DNA of 64,000 bases. It comes from Flavisolibacter nicotianae (GTDB taxonomy: Bacteria > Bacteroidota > Bacteroidia > Chitinophagales > Chitinophagaceae). The notes under the pieces are model-generated. The model was not told the DNA's origin. It saw nothing but the letters and a program-made list of their open reading frames with translations, and did no database searches. The DNA is taken from positions 248,001-312,000 of the forward strand of contig NZ_RBCI01000002.1 of assembly GCF_003628535.1 (NCBI RefSeq), in the 5' to 3' direction. How positions within the stretch are numbered: position 1 is the stretch's first letter; the number at the start of each line of letters is the position of its first letter. The translations under genes were made by a program, and so were the position numbers. This document shows, in pieces, positions 1 to 7,530 of the stretch.

Positions 1-623
1 GTGCTCCCGCTTTTTTTGCGCAGGCACAGCTTACCGATTTGCAAAAACTGGCCGACAGCCACACGCCTCGCTTTGGCGTAAAAGTGGGTACTAACTGGTC
101 TTATCTTTCCGGCAGTGCCGACGGGTTTACGGCCAATAACAAAACCGGTTTCATGGTCAGTGCGTTTTATTCGCCGGCTTCTCACACGGGACGCGGCTTT
201 CGTTCGGAACTGGTCTTTTCCCGCCAGGGTTACAGCTTCGATGATGGCGGCAAGAACACCAGTGTGCTGAACGACTACGTTTACCTGCCCCAGTTGGCCA
301 CCTTTGGCATTGGCAAATTTTTCCAGTTGCAGGCCGGCGCCCAGGTTGGCTTTTTGTTGAATTCGAAAATGAGCGGCGCCAAAGACAGCACCACCACGGG
401 ACTGATGAACCGCATCGACTACGGCTTTGCTGCTGGCGTGGAATTGAACCCGGTAAAAGGCGTGTTGATCGGGGGCCGTTACAACCTCGGATTGGGTAAA
501 TTATACAAGCAGTACGAGCAGGGCGGCAGCACCACGCCCATGCCCTTCCCGCTGCCATTTAACCCCGATAAAACCGATATGAAAAACGGTGTGGTGCAGC
601 TGTTTATCGGTTACCGTTTTTAA
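1..623 (+). CDS. Outer-membrane beta-barrel protein, PorT-like (5' end cut by window)
   Basis: The frame is open from the first bases of the window, so the true start lies upstream. The first visible residues (APAFFAQAQ) look like the end of a signal peptide with an Ala-rich cleavage site. About 200 residues of mature protein follow. They have the alternating pattern of an 8-stranded barrel: FGVKVGTNWSYLSG near the start, repeated Gly/aromatic strands (LQAGAQVGFLL, GVLIGGRYNLGLG) and a terminal strand VVQLFIGYRF ending in aromatic-Arg-Phe, typical of Bacteroidota outer-membrane barrels of the PorT/OMP_b-brl_2 type. The specific role is unknown; membership in the broad family is inferred from pattern, not from a search. 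A strong terminator follows the stop codon. Confidence 0.75.
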   Translation, partial: APAFFAQAQLTDLQKLADSHTPRFGVKVGTNWSYLSGSADGFTANNKTGFMVSAFYSPASHTGRGFRSELVFSRQGYSFDDGGKNTSVLNDYVYLPQLATFGIGKFFQLQAGAQVGFLLNSKMSGAKDSTTTGLMNRIDYGFAAGVELNPVKGVLIGGRYNLGLGKLYKQYEQGGSTTPMPFPLPFNPDKTDMKNGVVQLFIGYRF

Positions 624-647
624 ACCCGTTATTTCACTTCTGGACCA

Positions 648-672
648 ACCCTCCTTTGCGGAGGGTTTTTTT
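648..672 (+). terminator. Intrinsic terminator after the barrel gene
   Basis: A 6-7 bp stem (CCCTCC / GGAGGG) with a 5-base loop is followed by seven T residues, 25 bases after the stop codon at 623. The rest of the gap up to the next gene shows nothing else I can name. Confidence 0.85.
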
Positions 673-916
673 ATTTGGTACCTGCCGCCGGAAAAGAATA
701 TGTTCTTCCACTTCGATGATTTTGCCGGGAAACACAGGCGGTCACAACGCAAGAAGAAGAGCACCAATCATTTTCAACAAGGCGGTGAAAGATCCAATTT
801 GTTTCGCTATCTTTCAGAGACCGATCTTCTTTCAGCACTACTGCTTACCTGATACCGTTTATTCTTCCCCGAAGACAGCCTTCGCAATTATTTTTTTAAC
901 CTAAACCGAAATGACC

Positions 917-1489
917 ATGAAAAAGGTTTTTTACGTTTTGCTTCTGCTGCTATGCGCTGCTTTTTTCACACAACTCCACGCACAGGTTCATTTGAAGGCC
1001 GTGGCACCTCCCGGTGACCTTGGCGGACAGATCATCGGAGACTCAAAACAAAAAGGACATGAAAACGAAATCGAGGTGCTCTCGTACAGCCAGGGTGTTG
1101 CGGGCTGCACACCCAACCTTTCGAGGGGCGGCCTGAATGCCTGCAGGGCATCGGTTGGCAGCCTGAATTTCATGATGCAGTTTAACCCGGGACTGAACCA
1201 GTTGCGCTCCATGGTCCTTTCCGGCAGGCGCCTGCAAACGGCTGATTTTGTTTTTGAAAAAGCGGCTGGTGATCAGAAAATGGTTTACTACAAAATCCAC
1301 ATGGAAGATATTGCTGTTGTGGCCGTGCAGGAAAGCGGCAGCAGCGAACTACCCATGGTTTCGGTGGAATTTGCCGCAGCCCGCATTGCCTGGGCCATTT
1401 ATGCGCAAGACCAAACCGGCCAGACAAAGCTGGTGAACAAGGTCGGGTTTAATGTTGCGACCAACACGTTCTGGTCCTACAGTTTTTGA
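917..1489 (+). CDS. Exported Hcp-family (T6SS tube protein-like) protein
   Basis: This is a 190-residue protein with a clear Sec signal peptide (residues 1-22, hydrophobic VLLLLLCAAFF, cleavage after LHA). The mature part resembles the Hcp/DUF796 fold: KGHENEIEVLSYSQG near the start, a central SLNFMMQFNPG strand, YYKIHMEDI, and a closing SVEFAAARIAW strand, in the order of Hcp1 proteins. Hcp normally forms the inner tube of a type VI secretion machine and is made in the cytoplasm without a signal, so the leader is odd. No other T6SS gene is visible. The downstream T9SS-tailed gene starts 47 bases later and is probably co-transcribed. ATG 917 is preferred to the in-frame ATG at 911 because it gives a standard MKK leader. 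It may be a secreted structural homologue rather than a T6SS part. Confidence 0.7.
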   Translation: MKKVFYVLLLLLCAAFFTQLHAQVHLKAVAPPGDLGGQIIGDSKQKGHENEIEVLSYSQGVAGCTPNLSRGGLNACRASVGSLNFMMQFNPGLNQLRSMVLSGRRLQTADFVFEKAAGDQKMVYYKIHMEDIAVVAVQESGSSELPMVSVEFAAARIAWAIYAQDQTGQTKLVNKVGFNVATNTFWSYSF

Positions 1490-1536
1490 GCGCAATGCCG
1501 GCGTTTTATTTCACGCTGACTTCTAAAACATTTCAG

Positions 1537-2340
1537 ATGAAAACATTGAAACAACTTGCCTTGCTGGCCCTCTTTTTCCCAGCGGCTTGCCTGCATGCGC
1601 AACAGGCGAAGCAAACAGCAAAGGCTGTACGCGACCTGCCCTTTGCACAATCGATTCCCCGGCTCCGGCAGGCGTCCGATCTGATTGAGAGGGCAACCAT
1701 TCCCGCCATTAAAAAACCGGTCGTTGTTCACCTTGATCTTGCGGCAGAAATAAAAACGATAAAGGATGAATGTCCTTACCTGCTGGCGCAACAGCCAACG
1801 CTGCAACTTTCCGGAGAAAGAACCGACAACCGGTCGGTCAATCTGGAATGGGAAACAACCAATGGCTGGAACAATTATTCATTTCTGCTCGAACGTTCGC
1901 TGGACGATACCCTGCATTTTGAAACCGTCAATTCGGTTTGGGCAAAACCTGTTGCCGGCATTAAAGACTGGTACCGCCAGCCCGACGAAAATGCCTACAA
2001 CAAGATCTCGTATTACCGGGTGCAACTGCAGCTTCGCGACGGCAATTGGCTCTATTCGAACATCGCCCCGGTGAAAGGATATGCAACCGGCCTGCTGAAA
2101 CTTTATCCCAACCCCGGTTCCGGTCCTGTGGTCATGACGCTTTACAGCGAAAAGGAAGGCGACGCTGTTGTCAAAACCTTCGATGCTGCAGGCAAACTGG
2201 CTGTTCAGCAAACCGAAGCGGTGGTGGCGGGATTCAATACAAGGGAATTGAACGTCTCGCGGCTGGCCGGTGGATTTTACACGGTGAAAGTGTTTCTGCC
2301 GGATAAAACGGAACAATCGGCACGCCTGGTCAGACAGTAG
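1537..2340 (+). CDS. T9SS type A sorting-domain protein with a fibronectin-like domain
   Basis: 267 residues. Signal peptide with cleavage near CLHAQQ. The middle part (SVNLEWETTNGWNNYSFLLE ... YYRVQLQLRDG) is the Ig/FnIII-like segment that often precedes Bacteroidota sorting tails. The last ~75 residues, starting LLKLYPNPGSG and ending GGFYTVKVFLPD...ARLVRQ, are a textbook Por_Secre_tail, so the protein should cross the outer membrane by T9SS and be cell-surface attached or released. No catalytic domain is evident. The ATG at 1537 is chosen over the TTG at 1486 because only it begins a signal peptide. It sits directly behind the exported Hcp-like gene, and the two may act together at the cell surface (inference). 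Confidence 0.85.
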   Translation: MKTLKQLALLALFFPAACLHAQQAKQTAKAVRDLPFAQSIPRLRQASDLIERATIPAIKKPVVVHLDLAAEIKTIKDECPYLLAQQPTLQLSGERTDNRSVNLEWETTNGWNNYSFLLERSLDDTLHFETVNSVWAKPVAGIKDWYRQPDENAYNKISYYRVQLQLRDGNWLYSNIAPVKGYATGLLKLYPNPGSGPVVMTLYSEKEGDAVVKTFDAAGKLAVQQTEAVVAGFNTRELNVSRLAGGFYTVKVFLPDKTEQSARLVRQ

Positions 2341-2541
2341 GGACGGCAGACGGGAGACGTCAAACGTCAAATGAAAGGGGAAATAAAAGTCGTTTTAACA
2401 GGTGGCTGCCCCCTTTGCTTGTACTTGCGTTCGTCCGGGGGCGTTGCAGCATGAAGTTGGTTTTTACGTACAGGGCGGGCTCTCTCCATCTCGCGAACGG
2501 CTGTCTCCCGTTTGGCGTCTCACGTCTCACATCTCACGGTC
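2341..2541. repeat. Heptamer-unit inverted repeat, locus 1
   Basis: Left arm 2341-2377 and right arm 2503-2541 are approximate inverted copies. Each arm reads as tandem degenerate 7-mers (right arm: TCTCCCG, TTTGGCG, TCTCACG, TCTCACA, TCTCACG; left arm on the minus strand: TTTGACG, TTTGACG, TCTCCCG, TCTGCCG). It lies between two convergent genes and starts immediately after the stop at 2340. Confidence 0.7.
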
Positions 2542-2584
2542 CTTAGTCCTCCTTACAGGACCTGTGGTGATGGGCAAACCATTA

Positions 2585-3988
2585 TTACGCGGGGAAATAA
2601 ATTTCAAACGTGGTTCCCTGGTTCACTTCACTGTGCGCCTGGATAATGCCGTGGTGATTGTCCACTACTTTTTTGCAGATGGTTAAACCAATGCCGGTGC
2701 CCTTGTAGCCCTGGCCTGTATGCAGCCGTTGAAACAGGCGGAAAACGCGGTCGGCATGCGACTGTTCGAAGCCTAGTCCATTGTCACTGAAAAGCAGCTT
2801 GACGTAGCGCTTGCTGGTCTTGTGTTCCGGTATGCCAATTTCGGCCACGTTCACCAGCGTACTGTCGATGGTAATGACGGGTGGTGTTTTTTCCTTTTTG
2901 TACTTCAGCGAATTGCTAAGCAGGTTTTTGAAAAGCTGCTTGATCTGGAAGGGCAGGCCTTTGATCACCGGCAGGTTGGCAAACCGGATTTCGGCACCTG
3001 TTTCCACAATTTCTTCATCGAGGTTTTGCACCACTTCCGTGACGATCTGATTGAGATCCACTTCCTCGAATTTCTTTTCGCTGCTGCTCGTGTGCGAATA
3101 ATACAGAAGATCGTTGAGCAGGTTTTGCATACGGTCTGCCGACTGCTTGATCTTTTCAAAATGCACCTTGTTTTCCCTGTATGGCACCTCTTCGTCATTC
3201 TGCTCGATCATCGACGTATAGGTGAGGATTTTTCGCAGCGGTTCCTTCAGGTCGTGGCTGGCAATGTAGGTAAAGGAGTCCAGCTCTTTGTTGGACAGTT
3301 CCAGTTGATGGTTTTTCTGTTTAAGCTTGTTGTTCAGTTTTTTGAGGCGCACCAGGAGCTTTTGCGTCCGCTTCAGGTAGCGGCTGTTTTTTTCGTAAGA
3401 GAACACCAGGATCACCACGGCAAAAACAATCAGCAGGATAGCATAAAAAGGTGTGAGGAATGTATACCTGCGGTTTTCCTGCTCGCGGTTGCGGTGCCAT
3501 TCGTCGGCATGTACTTCAATGCCCTGCACGTAGTGCCGGATGCTATCCATGGTGGCTTTGGTTCGCCGCAGCAGCATCTGTTTCAGTGCCGGTGTGAGAC
3601 TGGGATCGTCAAATTGTGAAAACAGGTGAGTGAACGTGCCGAAGCGAACAGCGACAAAGGTTTGCAGCGCATTGAACCCCGGGCGTTCGTTCGGACCCGT
3701 CAATGCTTCGATGTCGTTCAGCAGGTTTTTGGAGCGGGCATAAGCGCCGTAATACGGGTCGAGAAAAAGCGAATCTTTTGTCAGCAAAAAACCACGCTGC
3801 GCCGTTTCGGTGTCGATCAGGGAACCGAGTAATTGTTCCAGTTTTATTTTCAGCAAATTGGTACGATTGATCTCCCGCTGCGATTCCAGAAGGAAGTGAA
3901 TCTGTTGGTACAACAGGGCTGAAAGTGCCAACAGCGCAAGGGCTGTAAGAAGGAAAATGCGTTTTGCGGTTTTGCCGGATAACTGCAT
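2585..3988 (-). CDS. CHASE3-type membrane sensor histidine kinase
   Basis: 467 residues. TM1 is at ~11-28 and TM2 at ~179-198, enclosing a ~150-residue periplasmic helical sensor with the CHASE3 signature (LIDTETAQRGFLLT at ~57-70). A coiled segment (RLKKLNNKLKQKNHQLELSN) leads to the dimerisation/phosphoacceptor site SFTYIASHDLKEPLRK, with His245 as the likely phosphorylated residue. The ATPase part has an N box (FKNLLSNSLKY), G1 (FSDNGLGF) and G2 (GTGIGLTI). This is the cyanobacterial-phytochrome/HWE-like layout common in Bacteroidota, where kinases often lack an adjacent response regulator; none is adjacent here. The signal sensed is unknown. It is transcribed divergently from the DUF2911 gene at 4276. 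Confidence 0.9.
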   Translation of the reverse strand: MQLSGKTAKRIFLLTALALLALSALLYQQIHFLLESQREINRTNLLKIKLEQLLGSLIDTETAQRGFLLTKDSLFLDPYYGAYARSKNLLNDIEALTGPNERPGFNALQTFVAVRFGTFTHLFSQFDDPSLTPALKQMLLRRTKATMDSIRHYVQGIEVHADEWHRNREQENRRYTFLTPFYAILLIVFAVVILVFSYEKNSRYLKRTQKLLVRLKKLNNKLKQKNHQLELSNKELDSFTYIASHDLKEPLRKILTYTSMIEQNDEEVPYRENKVHFEKIKQSADRMQNLLNDLLYYSHTSSSEKKFEEVDLNQIVTEVVQNLDEEIVETGAEIRFANLPVIKGLPFQIKQLFKNLLSNSLKYKKEKTPPVITIDSTLVNVAEIGIPEHKTSKRYVKLLFSDNGLGFEQSHADRVFRLFQRLHTGQGYKGTGIGLTICKKVVDNHHGIIQAHSEVNQGTTFEIYFPA

Positions 3989-4275
3989 GATGGTTTTTGG
4001 ATTTGGATGAATGCTTGTTGCCTAAGAACAAAAAACAAATCGTCATTCCATACACCACCGGTAACAGGGTATTCCACGATTCTTAAGCAGGGCGCAAAGA
4101 ACAAAAATGGTTCCAAATTCTTTTCCCGAATACAAGGCGGCGGATTCCTGTTCGATGGTTGATGATCGACGTTCGGCGGCAAGGATTTTTGCGGATAGCC
4201 CCAAAACCAGTCAACAAAAGCCTTGCGGTTTGCAACAGATTGTGAATATCTTTAAGCTTATCAAAATAGAAATTT

Positions 4276-4806
4276 ATGAGAAACAAACTTCTGGGCCTTT
4301 CTCTTGGTCTTGCGATTTTTACCACGTTTGCAGCCTGCGCACAGGGCGATAAGAGCAACCGTCCCAGTCCGCCTGCAACGGCCACGGGAAAAATCGGTAA
4401 CGCCACCATCACGATCAACTACAGCAGTCCTTCCGTTCGCGGTCGCAAGATCTGGGGCGAGCTGGTGCCCTACAACAAAGCCTGGCGGGCCGGCGCCAAC
4501 GAGGCAACCACGTTTGAAACAAGCCAGGCAATTAAAGTGGAAGGCAAAGACCTCCCGGCCGGCAAATACACCCTTTTTGCCGTTCCCGGCGAAAACGAGT
4601 GGCAGTTCATTTTCAACAGCGAAACGGGGCAGTGGGGTATCAAGCGCACAGGTGAGGCCAATTTCGACGCGGCTAAAAACGTGTTGACGGTTTCGGTAAA
4701 ACCCAAGGCGTCTTCAACCATGAACGAAAAGCTGCTCTACCAGGTTACCGGGCAGGGCTTTGTGCTGAAATGGGATCGCCTCGAGGTGCCGGTCAGCATC
4801 AGGTAA
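4276..4806 (+). CDS. DUF2911 exported protein (paralogue 1)
   Basis: 176 residues with an N-terminal signal. The sequence TTFAACAQG could be a lipobox (Cys21) or a signal peptidase I site just after it. The body matches DUF2911 as known from many Bacteroidota proteins: TITINYSSPSVRGRKIWG, LVPYNKAWRAGANEATTFE, LPAGKYTLFAVPGE and WQFIFNSETGQWG. The family's biochemical role is not established. A second, diverged member lies at 44620-45222 in this window. A possible -7 box (TATCTTTA) lies about 25 bases upstream of the ATG. The gene stands alone and ends in a terminator. Confidence 0.85.
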   Translation: MRNKLLGLSLGLAIFTTFAACAQGDKSNRPSPPATATGKIGNATITINYSSPSVRGRKIWGELVPYNKAWRAGANEATTFETSQAIKVEGKDLPAGKYTLFAVPGENEWQFIFNSETGQWGIKRTGEANFDAAKNVLTVSVKPKASSTMNEKLLYQVTGQGFVLKWDRLEVPVSIR

Positions 4807-4833
4807 AAAACGTTGCAAATTATTTTTTTGATC

Positions 4834-4857
4834 AAGTCTCCGGGAGGAGACTTTTTT
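4834..4857 (+). terminator. Intrinsic terminator after DUF2911 gene
   Basis: Stem AAGTCTCC / GGAGACTT with a 4-base loop followed by a T run, 27 bases after the stop codon. Confidence 0.85.
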
Positions 4858-4951
4858 GTTTTCCGGTGCCGCCGCCGGTTTGCCTTCACAGGCACAATTT
4901 GTGTTGACACAATACAAGACAAACAATTTGTAGACTGTAAAAAATTTGTAT

Positions 4952-5188
4952 ATGGCAGAACTTCATGTGCAAACGAAAAAAAACAATACGTCGAATTCGA
5001 TGTGGATCTGGATCGTACTGGCCCTGGTTATTGCGGGAGCGGTGATTTATTATCTCGTCAGTCGCAACAAAGCCGGTACGAACACGGCAGCGCCGGCCAA
5101 CACGACAGGTGCCATTGAACCGTCGGCCAATCCATTAAGTATCGAAAACATCCTGCAACAGCAAAACGCAGCGATGTACTTCTGTTAA
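4952..5188 (+). CDS. Small single-pass membrane protein, unknown function
   Basis: 78 residues starting at ATG 4952 (an upstream in-frame TTG at 4946 is less likely). A short polar N-terminus (MAELHVQTKKNNTSNS) is followed by one transmembrane helix at ~18-37 (MWIWIVLALVIAGAVIYYLV) with SRNK on its far side. The tail is Ala/Thr/Asn-rich and ends in Cys. I recognise no family. It lies 50 bases upstream of the PRC-barrel gene on the same strand, so the two are likely co-transcribed and could form a membrane-anchored pair (inference). Confidence 0.6.
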   Translation: MAELHVQTKKNNTSNSMWIWIVLALVIAGAVIYYLVSRNKAGTNTAAPANTTGAIEPSANPLSIENILQQQNAAMYFC

Positions 5189-5238
5189 GAACACATTTGA
5201 TAACCGAAAGCAGTGCTTTCAAAAACGACGAACAGATT

Positions 5239-6048
5239 ATGGATACGATGAAACACAGGCGTCTCCAGGAACTGGACCACTCCGATTTTGAACTGGTGAA
5301 AGGCGACCCCGACATCCGCGGCTGGGACGTGAAAAACGTCACGGGCCAAAAGATCGGTGAAGTGGAAGAGTTGATCGTGGATGCGCAAAAGAAAAAAGTG
5401 CGGTATATGGTAGTCGACCTCGACGATAACGAGCTGAAGCTGGAACACCGTAAAGTGTTGATCCCGATCGGCCTGGCAGAACTGCACAAAGAAGATGACG
5501 ATGTGCTGCTGCCCGCCGTCACCATTGACCAGTTAGGGGCCCTGCCTGCTTACGATAAAGACAGTCTCGACGAAGAGACCGAGCGGCGGGTCTGTAACTC
5601 GCTGGGCCGTGACACGCAGGCACTGGCCAGCCGCATCATGGCAGCAGAAGAGCGGCCGCAGGTTGCAAAGACAGCGGAACACGACAAGGCTCCTGCTACA
5701 AGCCAGGACGATTTTTACCAGCACGATTATTTCCACGACGACAATTTGTACAAACACCGCCTGCACGAAACAACGGCGGCAAAAACTAAGGAAGAATCCG
5801 AGTACGAAAAAGGCCTGCGGCTCTGGGAGATGCGCAGCGAAGGGGGCATCATAGCCGGCAGTGAGGCAAAGCAAAAAGAGCGGGAGGTGAATGAAGAAGC
5901 CCACCTCGAAAAAGTGCGCAACCGGCGCAAATCGTACGAAGAGCGGCGCGGCTACCCCGAACGGGAGCGGCAACGCGACGAGACCGATTATCGAAAAGAC
6001 AACACGATCATTGGCAGGATTCGCGACGAAGGATTGCGGGATGCCTAA
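5239..6048 (+). CDS. PRC-barrel domain protein
   Basis: 269 residues. Residues ~18-95 form a PRC-barrel: IRGWDVKNVTGQKIGEVEEL, then KVRYMVVDLD and KVLIPIGLAEL, the order seen in photosynthetic reaction-centre H-subunit-like and RimM-like barrels. The second half is strongly charged and low in hydrophobics (FYQHDYFHDDNLYKHRLHE, then Glu/Arg-rich segments to the end) and has no recognised domain. There is no signal peptide, so it is probably cytoplasmic. PRC-barrel proteins of this type are often linked to stress responses in soil bacteria; that role is only inferred. ATG 5239 is chosen over 5197 because the extra residues do not belong to the domain; ATG 5248 is also possible. Confidence 0.8.
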   Translation: MDTMKHRRLQELDHSDFELVKGDPDIRGWDVKNVTGQKIGEVEELIVDAQKKKVRYMVVDLDDNELKLEHRKVLIPIGLAELHKEDDDVLLPAVTIDQLGALPAYDKDSLDEETERRVCNSLGRDTQALASRIMAAEERPQVAKTAEHDKAPATSQDDFYQHDYFHDDNLYKHRLHETTAAKTKEESEYEKGLRLWEMRSEGGIIAGSEAKQKEREVNEEAHLEKVRNRRKSYEERRGYPERERQRDETDYRKDNTIIGRIRDEGLRDA

Positions 6049-6084
6049 ACAAAAGCGGTAGCACTGTCTGCCGCTTTTGTTTTG
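6049..6084 (+). terminator. Intrinsic terminator after PRC-barrel gene
   Basis: Stem ACAAAAGCGG / CCGCTTTTGT directly after the stop codon, followed by TTTG. The stem is long and perfect, so it probably works in both directions. Confidence 0.85.
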
Positions 6085-6189
6085 AATACAAGAAAAGCGG
6101 TGCGGATTTTTTTGCACGACGGGTTCGTAAAACCTGCAGTCAATTTTATTTGCTGACGTACATCAATGGCATTTAACCATACCCCGCAC

Positions 6190-6197
6190 TACCTTTG
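6190..6197 (+). promoter_or_regulatory. Bacteroidota -7 box (TACCTTTG) for the alcohol dehydrogenase gene
   Basis: TACCTTTG fits the TAnnTTTG consensus of the Bacteroidota primary sigma factor and lies 20 bases upstream of ATG 6218. The -33 element is weak (TGG near 6167). Confidence 0.5.
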
Positions 6198-6217
6198 CCC
6201 GTTTAACCCTTGATTGT

Positions 6218-7261
6218 ATGAGCAGAATAAAAGCCTTCGCAGCCTACGACGCTGCTTCTCCTTTACGTGATTATGAAATCAGCCGCCGCGAACCGGGTCC
6301 ACACGATGTGCAAATCGATATTTTATACTGTGGCGTGTGTCACTCCGACCTGCACCAGGTGCGCAACGAATGGGGCGGTACCGTTTACCCACTGGTTCCC
6401 GGTCACGAGATCGTGGGCCGTGTGTCGGCCGTTGGCAGCGATGTCACCCGGTTCAAAGTCGGCGACCTGGCCGGTGTGGGCTGCATGGTAGACAGTTGCC
6501 GCGAATGCCCCAAATGCAAAAAAGGGCTGGAGCAATATTGCGACAACGGCTTCACCGGTACCTACAATTCTTTCGAACGCAATGGCAAAACCCTTACCTA
6601 TGGCGGCTACAGCAAGGTGATCGTCACGACGGAAGATTTTGTGCTGAATATATCCGGCAAACTGGACCTGAAAGCCGTGGCGCCCCTTCTCTGTGCGGGC
6701 ATCACCACCTATTCGCCGCTGCGCCACTGGAAGGTGGGCAAGGGCCACAAAGTCGGTGTGCTGGGCCTTGGCGGATTGGGACACATGGCCGTGAAGTTCG
6801 CCGTTTCGTTTGGGGCGGAAGTAACCATGCTTTCGCACTCCCCCTCGAAGCAGAAAGATGCCGAACGCCTCGGCGCCCATCGCTTTGCCCTGACCTCCGA
6901 CAGCGAGACGCTGAAAAGCCTCGCCGGGTATTTTGATTTTATCATCGATACCGTGTCGGCACCGCACGATTACAATGTTTACCTCAACCTGCTCGATACG
7001 AACGGTGTGTTGATCTGCGTGGGAGCGCCACCCGACCCTGCGCAGGTAGCAGCCTTCAACCTCATTATGGAACGGCGCAGCATTGCCGGTTCGCTCATCG
7101 GCGGCATTCCCGAAACACAGGAAATGCTCGACTACTGTGCAGAGCACAACATTGTTTCCGATGTGGAGATGATCGCGATGCAGGATGTGAACGAGGCCTA
7201 CGAACGCATGCTCAAAGGCGACGTGAAATATCGCTTCGTGATCGACATGGCGACATTGTAA
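6218..7261 (+). CDS. Zinc-dependent NAD(P)-alcohol dehydrogenase, YahK/cinnamyl-alcohol type
   Basis: 347 residues, the usual length for this medium-chain dehydrogenase subgroup. Catalytic zinc ligands are visible in YCGVCHSDLH (Cys, near residue 40) and PGHEIVGRV (His-Glu). The structural zinc site is the four-Cys set in DSCRECPKCKKGLEQYC. The Rossmann motif is GVLGLGGLGHMAVKFA, and no acidic residue clearly follows it at the NAD-selecting position, which suits NADPH use. It should reduce aldehydes to alcohols in the cytoplasm. It is monocistronic, with its own -7 box and terminator. Substrate assignment is only to the YahK/CAD subfamily. Confidence 0.9.
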   Translation: MSRIKAFAAYDAASPLRDYEISRREPGPHDVQIDILYCGVCHSDLHQVRNEWGGTVYPLVPGHEIVGRVSAVGSDVTRFKVGDLAGVGCMVDSCRECPKCKKGLEQYCDNGFTGTYNSFERNGKTLTYGGYSKVIVTTEDFVLNISGKLDLKAVAPLLCAGITTYSPLRHWKVGKGHKVGVLGLGGLGHMAVKFAVSFGAEVTMLSHSPSKQKDAERLGAHRFALTSDSETLKSLAGYFDFIIDTVSAPHDYNVYLNLLDTNGVLICVGAPPDPAQVAAFNLIMERRSIAGSLIGGIPETQEMLDYCAEHNIVSDVEMIAMQDVNEAYERMLKGDVKYRFVIDMATL

Positions 7262-7280
7262 GTATTTTTCTTTGCTGTGA

Positions 7281-7309
7281 AAGCTGCACCGCACCGGTGC
7301 AGCTTTTTT
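7281..7309 (+). terminator. Intrinsic terminator after alcohol dehydrogenase
   Basis: Perfect stem AAGCTGCACC / GGTGCAGCTT followed by six T residues, 20 bases after the stop. Confidence 0.9.
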
Positions 7310-7327
7310 GTTTGTGGCAATGGGAGC

Positions 7328-7440
7328 CGTCAGCCATTTGCGATTCGCTGTCAGTTGTCAGCCAATAGTTATCAAATCTCCATGACTGCTTACTACCTAC
7401 TGTCAACTGTCAACTGTCCATTGCCGAATGCTAACTGCAA
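7328..7440. repeat. Heptamer-unit inverted repeat, locus 2 (longest)
   Basis: About 110 bp of degenerate 7-mers. The right half contains the exact tandem CTGTCAA CTGTCAA followed by CTGTCCA, TTGCCGA, ATGCTAA. The left half contains the inverse phrase (GTCAGTT GTCAGCC). Arms 7328-7380 and 7381-7440 can pair. It sits between two same-strand genes, after the terminator at 7281 and before the TIR operon. Confidence 0.7.
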
Positions 7441-7530
7441 TCCATCCCTATTGAAAATTGGCGTAACTTTTCTCTTGCCAATCGACTGCACTCGTGGAAA
7501 CGCATGTTACATCACGTTAAAACCTGTTTT

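Noticed and set aside
917-2340. A type VI secretion locus
   Set aside because: Only one Hcp-like gene is present; no sheath, baseplate, membrane-complex or ClpV genes nearby, and the protein has a signal peptide.
2822-3619. Long frame on the plus strand opposite the histidine kinase gene
   Set aside because: It is the antisense shadow of a well-supported kinase frame; its translation is rich in Phe/His/Val runs without any domain.
6323-7294. 323-residue minus-strand frame opposite the alcohol dehydrogenase
   Set aside because: Antisense shadow; the plus strand carries complete zinc and Rossmann motifs.
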